DNA from: Apium graveolens
Taxonomy: Eukaryota; Streptophyta; Magnoliopsida; Apiales; Apiaceae
NCBI RefSeq assembly: GCF_009905375.1
Contig: NC_133650.1
Location: 293,646,270 to 293,710,269 of the forward strand
Length of the DNA stretch: 64,000 bases
Reading direction: 5' to 3'
Shown: one piece after another, positions 29,992-40,284 of the stretch
How the letters are laid out: the number at the start of each line of letters is the position of its first letter
Position numbering within the stretch: position 1 is the first letter of the stretch
Program-made: the position numbers and the translations under genes
The notes under the pieces: model-generated
The model's input: only the letters and a program-made list of their open reading frames with translations
What the model was told of the DNA's origin: nothing
The model's database searches: none

Positions 29992-32900
29992 AGCAATTCT
30001 TGCAGGTTTGTTTGAAGGTCCATGTTCCGCGAAATAAATGGATCATCGACAGTGGTTGTTCACGTCACATGACAGGTGATAAATCCAAGTTTCTATCTCT
30101 AGTTGCCAAGGAAGGTGGCTTAGTTACTCTTGGAGATTCAAACACTGTTAGAATTATTGGAAAAGGCACCATTGGTAATGACAGGTTTGCCATTTCTAAT
30201 GTTCGTTTAGTTGATGGTTTGAAATATAATCTCATTAGTGTAAGTCAACTTACTGATGCTGGTCATAAGGTTAAGTTCGATAAAGATGTATGTTATATTG
30301 GCACTAAGTCTAACGAGTTTGCTTTAGTTGCCAAAAGGAAAGAAAATATTTTTGTGTTAGATTTTGATGAGCAGCAAGAAGAAATTTGTCTAGCTACCTT
30401 TCAAGAACAACAAGATCTGTGGCATAGGCGTCTTGGTCATGTTCATATGGATCTTCTTCGGAAGATATCTTCTCATGATCTGGTTCGAGGTCTACCAAAG
30501 CTGAAGTACAAGAAAATAGAACCTTGTTCAGCTTGCCAACTTGGAAAACAGGTGAAAACTTCCTTTACTGCTAAGAATAAAGTATCAACTTCTGTTCCTT
30601 TGCAGCTTCTTTATTTAGATCTTTTCGGTCCAGAAAGGTATGTAAGTTTGGGAGGTAAGAATTATTCTTTTGTTATAGTTGATGATTATTCTCGTTTTAC
30701 TTGGGTATTATTTTTACGATCTAAGGATGAAGCTTTTGCTGAGTTTAAGGATCTTATTACTAACCTTGAGACTAAGTATTCATTTAAGCTCAAGACTATT
30801 CGTAGTGATCGTGGAGGTGAATTTGAGAAGGATTTCATAACCTTCTGTAAATCAAGAGGAATCACTCATGAATTCTCAGCTCCTCGAACTCCTCAGCAGA
30901 ACGGAGTAGTAGAACGCAAGAACAGAACTCTACAGGAAACTGCCAGAACTCTACTGCATGAGAGTAAGCTTCCAAGAAAATTTTGGGCTGAAGCGGTACA
31001 CACTTTCTGTTATGTTTTAAATAGAGTACTTATTCGTCCTATTTTGCTTAAAACTCCGTATGAATTGCTTAAGAAAAGGACTCCTAATATTAGTTATTTT
31101 CGAGTATTTGGTTCTAAGTGTTTTATTTTAGATACTCAAAATAATCGAGGCAAGTTCGATGCGAAATCTATGGAAGGAATCTTCTTGGGATATTCTACAA
31201 CAAGCAAAGCTTATCGTGTTTATAATTCTGTCAAGAACAAAGTAGAAGAATCCATCAATATTACGTTCAATGAATCATCAAGGAATATATCTCAAATTGA
31301 TGAAGACACTGCGGATCTATCGTCTCATTCCCAAATGAGACGGTCTCATTCTGAAAAGAGTCAGTCTCATTCTGACAAATCAAACAGTCAAGACTCTCCA
31401 GGTCCATCTCAGTCTTCTGATAATTCTTCAGGATCTACTCAAGCTTCAGATGAATCTTCTGGCTCTCCAAAGTCTCCCAATAGTGTTTCAAATGTGAATT
31501 CTGTTACTCCTCTGGATAAATCTTCACAAGCGGAAATGAGGCAGTCTCTTTTGAATGATACAACTCCTATTCATTTCTAGGCAGATAATTCTAATGAGGA
31601 AGAAATGAGTAATATTCAACTTCCTAAGTCTTCTAGAACTGTGAAGAATCATCCACCAGATAATCTTCTCACTGATTTAGATCAAGGGATTTCCACTCGA
31701 AGCAGACTTCATAATCTATGTGCATTCTGTGCTTTTGTTGCTGAATTCGAACCAAAGAATGCTCAAGAAGCAGTTGCAGACGAACATTGGTCTGTTGCAA
31801 TGCAGGAGGAATTGAACCAGTTCGAGCGTTGTGAAGTTTGGGAACTCATCCCACCTCCTCAGGATGCCAAGATCATTGGTACTCGTTGGGTTTTCAAGAA
31901 TAAGAAAGATGAAGATGGAAATATCATTCGAAATAAAGCTCGTTTGGTTGCTCAGGGATACAATCAGCAGGAAGGAATCGATTACGACGAGATATATGCT
32001 CCAGTAGCTCGTTTAGAAGCTATTCGAATCTTAATGACCTTTGCAGGTCACAAGAAGTTCAAGCTCTATCAGATGGACATCAAAAGCGCATTTCTAAATG
32101 GCTATCTCAAGGAAGAAGTCTACGTGAAGCAGCCTCCAGGTTTCATTCACGAGAAGTACCCTAACTATGTTTACAAGCTCAAGAAATCTGTCTATGGATT
32201 GAGACAGTCCCCTCGCTGTTGGTATGAACGTCTCAGTCAATTTCTTGTGAACAATGGTTTCATTCGCGGTATACTCGATCCAACTCTCTTTATTTTTCAT
32301 AAACGTGATAACTTTCTTTTAGTTCAAGTTTATGTTGATGATATAGTTTTTGGATCTTCTAATGAATCTTTGTGTAAATGGTTTTCTGATTGCATGTATA
32401 AGGAATTCGATATGAGTTTGATGGGTGAATTGCAGTACTTTCTAGGTTTGCAAATTAATCAGTCTAATGCAGGAATATTTATTCACCAAGGCAAGTACAT
32501 AAAGGATTTACTCAAAAGATTTGCACTTGATCATGTCACACCTAAATCAACTCCGATGAGTACTTCAGTTAAGCTTACAAAGGATGAACAAGGTACACCT
32601 GTAGATGTCACTAAATTTCGAGGTATGATTGGTTCATTGTTATATTTAACTGCCTCACGACCTGACATTATGTATAGTGTATGTTTGTGTGCTCGTTTTC
32701 AATCTCAACCTAAAGAATCTCATTTGAATGCCGTTAAACGTATTTTTAAATATTTGAAAGGTACGAGTGACTTGAGATTATTTTTTCCAAGCTCCTCTTC
32801 TTTTGACTTAATCGGTTTTTTAGATGCTGACTATGCAGGGTCACAGGTTGATAGAAAAAGCACAAGTGGTGCTTGTGAATTTTTAGGAGATTATTTAGTT

Positions 32901-33272
32901 GCATGGCATAGTAAAAAGCAAACTTCAGTAGCTCTTTTTACCGCTGAAGGAGAGTACATTGCAGCTGGAAGTTGCTGTGCTCAAATTTTGTGGATGCAAC
33001 AAACATTGCAGGATTTTGGTATTTCTTACTCAAATATTCCTATTTATTGTGATAATACCTCTGCAATTAATATCTCTAAAAATCCTGTTATGCATTCTCG
33101 TACTAAGCATATTGATGTTCGTCACCATTTTCTACGAGATAATGTTTCTAAAGGTAATATTGAGCTTATTTATATTTCTACTGAGAAACAGCGTGCAGAT
33201 ATCTTCACTAAGCCATTAGCTGAAGATAGATTTTGTAAAATGCGTCGTGAATTAGGTATGTGTTCTTTGTAA
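29985..33272 (+). pseudogene. pol of the young SIRE-like element, one stop
   Basis: Protease active site WIIDSGCSRHMTG (Asp-Ser-Gly intact). Pre-integrase domain WHRRLGHVHMDLLRKI with CSACQLGK. Integrase DDE triad: LYLDLFGP, IRSDRGGEF and NGVVERKNR. RT has [31 protein letters not shown] and catalytic YVDDIVFGS near 32330-32355. RNase H has [26 protein letters not shown] and [13 protein letters not shown]. All is in one frame apart from TAG at 31578-31580, in the linker between integrase and RT, so every catalytic motif is preserved. The linker carries repeats of GTCTCATTCT. Confidence 0.93.
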
Positions 33273-33700
33273 TTTATTAAGTAATTTTATGTAATTTATT
33301 ACGTGATTTTATGTAATTTATGTGTTTAAATATGAATTATGTCTTAATACTTAAATATTTGTTGGGTATTTATTATTTGAGTAATTAGGTTCCTGTTTAT
33401 GAGTTTGTGTTTAATTTGTTTTTATTTGTCCGTGTGTTTTTGCGTGTAAATAGTATTAGATTTTGTAGATCTCTTGATTAGACTTTTCATATCCTTGAAA
33501 CTCGTGCATGTATTACTCTTCCAGTACATAACTTCTGTCTTGCATCTCTTCGACTTCTTTTCAATCTCTATCTCTTCAATTCTCACTTTTTATTTAAACT
33601 CATCTTCTTAACCCTTTCAGTTTCCTATTCACCTTCTCTCTCTTAAACACAATCAAAAAAAATTTTTCTCCATTTCTTTTCTACTTTCTCACCTCTATCC
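33273..33700 (+). other. Spacer between pol and the extra ORF
   Basis: 428 bp, T-rich, with a run of pyrimidines before the ATG at 33701. It could hold a splice acceptor or internal promoter for a subgenomic transcript. I see no coding sequence. Confidence 0.4.
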
Positions 33701-35344
33701 ATGGCACGCAAATCTACCCCTTTCACCCGTTCTCGATCTACCGCTCATCGTACCCCAACTGATGCGGCTTCAGGTTCCAAGCGTCAACGGGTCGGTAATT
33801 TTGAACCGGAAGTATCAAGCGGAACGTCTGATAGTTCTTTTGAGCGACATGCAAAGGAGACTACTTCGACGAAAGTGATGTCAAAGTTGATTCTGAAGGA
33901 ACACCTGTGTGATCTGGATCTTCTGAAGAAAATCGGTATTGTGGGCTTGTTTGATTCAGTTGGTTGTTCGTCATTGTTGTCGCCCCCGGAGATTATTTAT
34001 CCCGAGTTAGTGAAAGAATTCTACGCCAAGCTACGTATTTTGGATGGAAATATTGTGTTCTCAGAAGTCCAAGGGAATCCTGTTTGTTTTAAGGCCGATC
34101 TTCTGGCACGGCTTACTGGTGTTTCTGACAAGGGAGTTTGTCCGTCGACAACTCATCAAGCGTTTCAAGACATTCCTGGTCTCCAGTACGAGGAACAGCT
34201 CAAGGTCATTCTTGGTGACAATTTTGTTTCGGTGTCAGTCAAACCTTCGGTAAATGATTTAACCCCAGTTTCTCTTGTTTTGTTTCGTTTATTTCACACG
34301 AATGTTATGCCTCGTAAATCCGGTCGTGATAGAGTCACTTTCCAAGATTGTATTCTTATATCTATTTTTGTTAAAAAGATTCAGTGCGATGTTGCTTCCT
34401 TGATTATATCCAATATGGGTCACTGTGCCAAGCATGGTTCTATGCACTTACCGTACCCTGGCCTTTTGTCTCGAGTATTTGAATATTTTTGTGCCTTGAC
34501 CCCTGCTTCTGTGTCTGATAAGATTTCCGTAGTTTTTGACTTGTCAGTATTAACCTTAAATGGTTTAGTTGTCTCTGAGTCCAATGAGTTAGTTTTTGAT
34601 GATGCTTCTAGGAATGTTGATGGTATTCCTAAGTCTCCTAATTATGCCTCAGACCCCTTTGATCAGCCTACCAATACTCTTCTTCATTCTCTGTTGATCA
34701 AATTAAATGAAAATTCTGCTGCTTTGGCTAATCTTAATCAGCATTTTGCTTCTGTCAAAACTCTCGGATCACTAACTTCTGAAGTTAGTATTCTAAATGC
34801 TTCTTTTGAGTTGTTTAGAAAGTATGTTTGTTCGTCTTTGGATGATATCAATGCCAAACTCTCTGTATTGCATACTTCTGATGTCAAGTTGTCTAAGACC
34901 ATAGACTTTGAGTTTGGGACTCTACAGGAAGGGATGGTTTCCTCTGCTAAGGCATGGGAAAAGGAATTTGTTAAGTTGTTTTTTAAGCTTGGGTCCGAGA
35001 CTAAGTTTTTATCTCAGCAGTTGTCAGCCATGCAAGACAAGAGCAAGATGTATTGGCACAAGAAACGAGACTGGATTGGAGATTGTACTTTAGAAGAAAT
35101 CACTGCTCCTCTGCCACTCCCTGCCATTCCTCCACCTTCAGTTTTTGGCATGACCAGAGAAGAATACAAGGCAAAGATTTTTGACTGGCTTCGTGAAAGG
35201 GACGGAAAGGCACCAGCTCAGGAAGCTTTTGACAAGCTATTTTCAGAGTACGGCTCAGCTCCAATGTTTCCTTCATCCCAGAACAAGGCTTCTGGTTCAG
35301 GCAAAGGCAAAGCTCCAGTTAATGTTGATGACGATTCTGATTAG
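33701..35344 (+). CDS. Extra ORF (ORF3) of the SIRE-like element, intact
   Basis: An uninterrupted 547-codon frame from ATG 33701 to TAG 35342-35344, between pol and the 3' LTR. The N-terminus is Ser/Thr-rich and basic with a possible nuclear signal (GSKRQRVGNF). The middle IYPELVKEFYAKLRILDGN, then GNPVCFKADLLARLTG, resembles the 'putative plant transposon protein' domain found in many plant retroelement ORFs. A helical region follows (SLLIKLNENSAALANLNQHFA), then a C-terminus ending in a Lys/Gly linker and acidic NVDDDSD. No signal peptide or membrane span is evident, so an envelope role is not supported by sequence. It stays open although gag and pol next to it carry stops. Confidence 0.85.
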   Translation: MARKSTPFTRSRSTAHRTPTDAASGSKRQRVGNFEPEVSSGTSDSSFERHAKETTSTKVMSKLILKEHLCDLDLLKKIGIVGLFDSVGCSSLLSPPEIIYPELVKEFYAKLRILDGNIVFSEVQGNPVCFKADLLARLTGVSDKGVCPSTTHQAFQDIPGLQYEEQLKVILGDNFVSVSVKPSVNDLTPVSLVLFRLFHTNVMPRKSGRDRVTFQDCILISIFVKKIQCDVASLIISNMGHCAKHGSMHLPYPGLLSRVFEYFCALTPASVSDKISVVFDLSVLTLNGLVVSESNELVFDDASRNVDGIPKSPNYASDPFDQPTNTLLHSLLIKLNENSAALANLNQHFASVKTLGSLTSEVSILNASFELFRKYVCSSLDDINAKLSVLHTSDVKLSKTIDFEFGTLQEGMVSSAKAWEKEFVKLFFKLGSETKFLSQQLSAMQDKSKMYWHKKRDWIGDCTLEEITAPLPLPAIPPPSVFGMTREEYKAKIFDWLRERDGKAPAQEAFDKLFSEYGSAPMFPSSQNKASGSGKGKAPVNVDDDSD

Positions 35345-35786
35345 AGACCCCTTTTATGATGAAGGGGGAGAAATTGTTATGATGTTAATGTGTTTTAAGA
35401 CGATGTTTCTTCTTTTGGGTGTTTAAGACTATGTTTTTGGCTGGTGTGTTGGTGTTTGAACTTAATTTTTTGATGGATGATTTATGTGTGTGTTTATCTG
35501 ATATATTTCCTGGATTGAATTGATAATGTGATTTTCTTTAACAACTGGACATCCTGGTTTAGGGATGGGTTGTTAGGTTTTAAGTATTTATTGATTGAGA
35601 CTGTCTCTTTTATGCATATCGATCTCGTGTCTCATTCATTCTTTAGTTGTCTCATTCTCATAATAATTGCACATATTATAAACTGCAATATATTCTGTTG
35701 TATCTAACTTTGTTTTACAGGCCTTTAGTGTTTTTGATAGGGGGAGCATTTATGTTCTTTTTGTTATCATCATAAAAGGGGGAGAA
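35345..35786 (+). other. Spacer and polypurine tract before the 3' LTR
   Basis: Noncoding. It carries GAGACTGTCTC, GTGTCTCATTC and GTTGTCTCATTC (35597-35660), related to motifs in the LTR and pol linker. Two purine tracts are seen: AGGGGGAGCA near 35740 and the likely polypurine tract AAAAGGGGGAGAA at 35774-35786, directly before the LTR. Confidence 0.7.
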
Positions 35787-36736
35787 TGTTGGAATACAAA
35801 GATTTATGATGATTTCCAGAATTCAACGCAACAGAATAATAGAGTTCAGATATTGTAGAATGCAGTTGATTCAGATTTTCCAGGAGACTATTTCTCAGGA
35901 TTAGGTTTGTTAGGGTTTTATGTATATCTTGTTTATCTGGATAAATCTTATCTCAAACAAACCCTATCTTATAAATCAAGTTTAAATCTCTCAAGCCTTA
36001 TCTTTACTTGATTTATCTTTTTCAAACGTACTAACAGATTAGTTTCAAAGTTTTATTCAAATATTTTCAAACAAACTTATCTTCCAATCTTATCTTGTGT
36101 TTGAAAATAAATCTGTTAGAACTTTGCTTATAAATACAACTCTTCATTTCAGATTTGTAGCTAACACTTTCACGAGAATCTTTCATCATCTGAAATTATT
36201 TTCTTGTTTCATACCCGAGATATTCATATCCAGAAAAACAAGAAACCTAGTTTGAGTTGTAATCAATTTGTTTATTCTTGTACTTGTGTATTCATATCAA
36301 CTTTGTGCCGGGTTGTGGCAAGCTTGATTTCAAAGTATAGCAAGGTAGCTAGAAGGCTAAGGAATAGCAGTGGGCTAGGTAGCAAGGTAGCTTGGGAAAG
36401 GGTTTCTTTCAGGTGCTATATTTGTAATCAAGGAAAAGACTGTAAGTTCTTTTATTAAAGTTGATATAATACATTCTCTATGCTAGTTGGCATGGGGACT
36501 TGGATGTAGGCCATAGACTAGGTGTAGGGGCCGAACCAAGTAAAAACTTCTGGTGTTTTTACTTTTCAGTTTTCAGCATTCTGCATTTTATTTCTGTTAT
36601 TTATTTTCTGCAGTGTAATTGAGACTGTCCCATACCCTGTCTCATTTGTAAAGGGACTGTCCCATTTCCATAAGAGACTGTCCCATTTGCCTTGACAGAT
36701 AGAATATTATTTTATCTATCGAGCCATCGTATTTCA
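35787..36736 (+). repeat. 3' LTR of the young SIRE-like element
   Basis: 950 bp, identical in length to the 5' LTR, with about 12 substitutions. Confidence 0.96.
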
Positions 36737-36741
36737 AATAT

Positions 36742-36968
36742 AACTCTAAAGTCTAAATTTGATGCATTTTTTAGAAATTTTAGTTATCTATTACTCCGTC
36801 CTCCCATCAATTTATTTAAAAAATTTTTTTTTTGAGATTAGTAAGAAGTATAATTTTATAATTTATTTTTAAAATTTTCTTTTTCTAGTATAAAAAATTT
36901 GAGCAATAAATGTTAGTTTTAAGAATTTTTTTTAAATTTTTTGTTATGCAACTATATTTTATAATAAC
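36742..36968. other. Short AT-rich spacer between two retrotransposons
   Basis: Contains ATTACTCCGTCCTCCCATCAA near 36787, which resembles the end of a Stowaway-like MITE, but no partner end was found. No gene. Confidence 0.35.
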
Positions 36969-37797
36969 TGTTATGCCCGCTTTCGGTCATGGGCCCTAAA
37001 CAGGTCCCCATGGGTGCATTGAATAGTTGGAGTCTCATGTGTGGGCTAGACTCATAGATTAATGTGACTTGGGCCAGCACATGCGGGCTGGGCTCATGAT
37101 ACGCGAGCTGGGCTCAAATGTTTAAACGTGAGCTGGGCTCAGGTGTCTTCACGCGAGATGGGTTCAAGTGGCCACACGCGAGCTGGGCTCGGTTGCCTAC
37201 ACGCGGGCTGAGCTCAGGTGCCCACACGCGGGCTGGGCCCTTGAGCCCACGTCTTATAAAAACAGAGGTAACATTGTATTTATTAACTGAAAGGGAAGAC
37301 GGTGCGGGCCTAGATGACCAGGTCGCCCCGCATCAAAGGACTTTGTGTGCAACATGGAAAGTGACTCATAGATGACTGAGTTGCTCATAGATTTCGGGGC
37401 TGGCACAGGTTATTCCTACAATTACGGGAAGAAATGCGGAGATGCCGCGAGATTGTAGGAAGCGTGTGGAGCCGGTCGAGATTTACGTGACTAATTGGCT
37501 GAAGGCTTGACTTTATCATGTGCTTGGGCTGCACGGGTTGGAGAACCCTAACCCTAGCCTATGTGACTTGTTCCCCAAGAATTACGTGAGGCTTGATCCC
37601 TAGGGTACGTAGGCACTTGTATGAGACATGAGTCGACACTTGATAAAGAATAACAAACCCTATTCTTTCTTAAGGAGTCAACATACAAGCTCAGCCACCA
37701 CCATACATAACCTTCATCCGCCTTCAAACGCTGCCCTTGATCCTTGTTTCGTCTATCAACCTCCACAACACTGTTATACGAAATTCTCCTTATAACA
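36969..37797 (+). repeat. 5' LTR of the older Tat gypsy, TATA box lost
   Basis: TGTTATGCCCGC...TTATAACA. Where the 3' LTR reads CCCTATAAATAGGG (48799-48812), this copy reads CCCTAGGG near 37600, so 6 bp including the TATA box are missing. A primer-binding-like TTGACGCTAGAAGGAGGG follows at about 37799. Confidence 0.92.
37075..37245 (+). repeat. Tandem repeat in the U3 of the older Tat LTR
   Basis: About seven imperfect units of roughly 26 bp built on ACGCGAGCTGGGCTCAGGTG. The 3' LTR has the same block at about 48281-48450. Each unit holds GCGAGC/GCGGGC and TGGGCT. Confidence 0.8.
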
Positions 37798-37839
37798 ATT
37801 GACGCTAGAAGGAGGGGAGTTTCATCTTAGGGAGAAGAG

Positions 37840-39680
37840 ATGACCAAAGAAGGCAAACAAGCGGTGACACCAGGAAGCGGGGGCAAGAAAAAGGACCAGA
37901 ACGAGGTCAAGCTCACGCCCCCAGAGAATCATGCGCCACCTCCACCAATCACAACCGTGGACGGGCAGGCGGTCATGATATATCTCGAAGGACTAGCCGA
38001 TCAGATGAACAAGATTAACGCCCAGATGTCAAGGGTAGAGAGAAGCTCGGGCCGAAACGCCAAGCGTAAGGCACACCGCCTCAAGGTCTCTTAGCGTAGC
38101 TGGAAGGGTAAAGGTCCTCAAAAGAGGCTGATCCACGATTTTGATGACGCGGAAACTGAGACCAAGCAGAAGAAAGAGGCATCGCGTGAGGAGGAAAACA
38201 TACCCCAAGGTCATGATGAGCGGGGCAACTAGATATCTAAGAGATCGGGGCAGAAGCCAGCTTAGTCTGAGGCAAGGTCGACTAGCGTGCTAGACCGTGT
38301 GGGTAAAAAGCTAAGTGAGCATGGCTCAAGCTTAAGTTAGAGAATTGCAAGAAGGAGAGAGAAGAGAAAGAGCCTGTGGATCAGAGAGGCTCAAAAAGAG
38401 AGCGTGCAGCGACCCCTCCAGAAAGACGTCAACGTACCTCGCCCGGGAGGGAAGAGCAACGTAGACGCAGAGACAATCATGAAGAGGAGTCGCAAGTGCG
38501 AGCTGGAGGAGGGGGACGCCGCGCGCGACCTCAAGGATCACACCATTCGAGTAACGCGGATGGTGACAGAGAAGGAGAATTTGTTAGAGTAAGGGACCTG
38601 GGGAGGATCTTAGATGAGATGGAGTGAGAGAATAGGGGGCCCCCAACCTCAGCTGTCCCTTCTCCGTTTACGGCAGCTATCTGATCATCCCCCATGCCTC
38701 GGGTATTTAGGCACAACCCCGACCTTCTATTCAACGACGAAGCCGACCTGGCGGAATACCTTATACAATTTAACACTGAGATGGAAGTCTATCAGGTGTC
38801 GGAGATGACCCGCTGCAGACTCTTCACGATATCACTCAGAGGTAGTGCCCAACAATGGTTCTCCAAGTTGGGACCTGCTAGCATAAGGACATGGCGGCAA
38901 TGGGAGGACCTATTCGTCAGACAATTTCAGTCCACCCTCCACTACTCACCTCATATGGCCACGTTAGCCAACATCAAGCAAAGGTAGGGGGAGCCCCTGG
39001 CAGAATACTTTCGTCAGTTCAACGCCGAAGTTCCTAATGTGAGGGGGGCTAGTGAGGAGACCATCAAGAATTTCTTGATTGCAGGGTTGAAAGAAGGGTC
39101 GAAATTCTAGAAGAACCTTGGCCGAGTTTCATGAGCATGCTGAACCCTTTAAGAGGGCAGAGAAGTCGATGAGAGAGCTGAAAATCAGCGAGAACTATCG
39201 AGAGAAGAGAGACCGGTCTTCGAGCCCTGATGAGAGGAGAAAGACGTATTGGCGAAGCTCAAGCCCCAAAAAGTCTGCCCGAGGTAAAGAGACAAACAAA
39301 TTCGGGGAGACCTTATACAAGCAAATGGCAGACACACACCCCTCTGGTAGCCTCTATTGACCACATATATGCTACCTATACTGGGAATGGGGTATTCAGG
39401 AAGGCAACCCCTCTCACAGACTATAACAAGAGGGACACTTCGAAGTATTGTGTATACCATGAGGCCACAGGGCACGATACAGTTGATTGCAGGCAATTGA
39501 GGGATGAAATCGAGATGTTGATAAGACAAGGGAAACTTACATGTCAAGGAGGTTCGAAAGCACAGAACGGATTATCATACGGTCCCTCCTCCATCCCCAG
39601 AGGACAAAGAAAGGATACCTCAGGCCGAAAACATTCATATTATTTTAGGCGGGTCTCACATTGGCGGAGACAGCCATAAG
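37840..39680 (+). pseudogene. gag of the older Tat gypsy, heavily mutated
   Basis: ATG 37840 starts MTKEGKQAVTPGSGGKKKDQ. The frame is broken by many stops (38092, 38230 and others). The capsid domain is recognisable at about 38694-39110: PRVFRHNPDLLFNDEADLAEY, then RGSAQQWFSKLGP, then FVRQFQSTL, then EPLAEYFRQFN. The downstream zinc-type motif KYCVYHEATGHDTVDCRQLRDEI is near 39440-39510. Inactive. Confidence 0.85.
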
Positions 39681-39799
39681 GCGATGGACAGGTATGCCCG
39701 AGAAGCAAAGGACAAGCCCCTCACCAACGTCAACCATCTGAGCCAAAGGCCCCCGGAGCTCTTTGAAAGGGAGACTGATGACATCGTGTTTAGGGAGAA

Positions 39800-40250
39800 C
39801 GATGCCAAATGGGTGCATTAACCTCATACAGATGCCCTGGTTATAAAAAATAAAGATTGGGATGGTGAATGTTCACCAAGCAATGGTGGATACTGGGTGC
39901 TCGGCTGACGTTTTGACTTATGATTCCTATAAGAAGCTGGGATTGTTGGATAGAGAATAACCTTGACAGGTGGACACCTATACGGGTTCACGGGAAACTC
40001 GATCGGAGTAAAAGGGATAATTCGGCTCCCGGTGACCATAGGAGAAGAGCCCTGTGTGGCCACCCAGATCGCTATGTTCATGGTTGTAGACCAGCCTTGT
40101 GCCTACAATGTTATAGTGAGTAGACCCCTTATGAGGGCAATGAGGATGGTGACCTCGATCCATCACATGACGGTAAAATTCCCAACCCCACGGGGGTAGG
40201 CATCTTGAAGAGCTGTCAATATGAATCGAGGGTCTACTACAACCAGACAC
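39800..40250 (+). pseudogene. Aspartic protease of the older Tat gypsy
   Basis: Active-site segment VDTGCSADVL is encoded at 39886-39915, followed in shifting frames by GYTGNSIGVKGIIRLPVTIG-like and AYNVI sequences. Broken by frameshifts. Confidence 0.75.
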
Positions 40251-40284
40251 TCAGGCGGCCGAGTCAGAAAATGCATCAAAGGAG

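Larger units (their letters stand above)
27211..36736 (+). mobile_element. Young SIRE/Maximus-like Ty1/copia retrotransposon
   Basis: Full-length 9526-bp element with two 950-bp LTRs (27211-28160 and 35787-36736) and a perfect 5-bp target duplication AATAT (27206-27210 and 36737-36741). Order: primer-binding site, gag, protease, integrase, RT, RNase H, then a separate ORF of 547 codons and a polypurine tract. This layout fits the SIRE/Maximus lineage. LTRs differ at about 12 of 950 sites by eye (1.3%) with no indels. gag and pol have a few stops and frameshifts; the extra ORF is intact. Confidence 0.96.

Noticed and set aside
29985..30010. Programmed frameshift between gag and pol of the young SIRE-like element
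   Set aside because: No clear slippery heptamer or structure seen. With other random lesions in gag, a one-base deletion is simpler. It cannot be excluded.
33701..35344. Envelope protein
   Set aside because: SIRE extra ORFs are often called env-like, but I see no signal peptide, membrane span or fusion-type segment in this frame.
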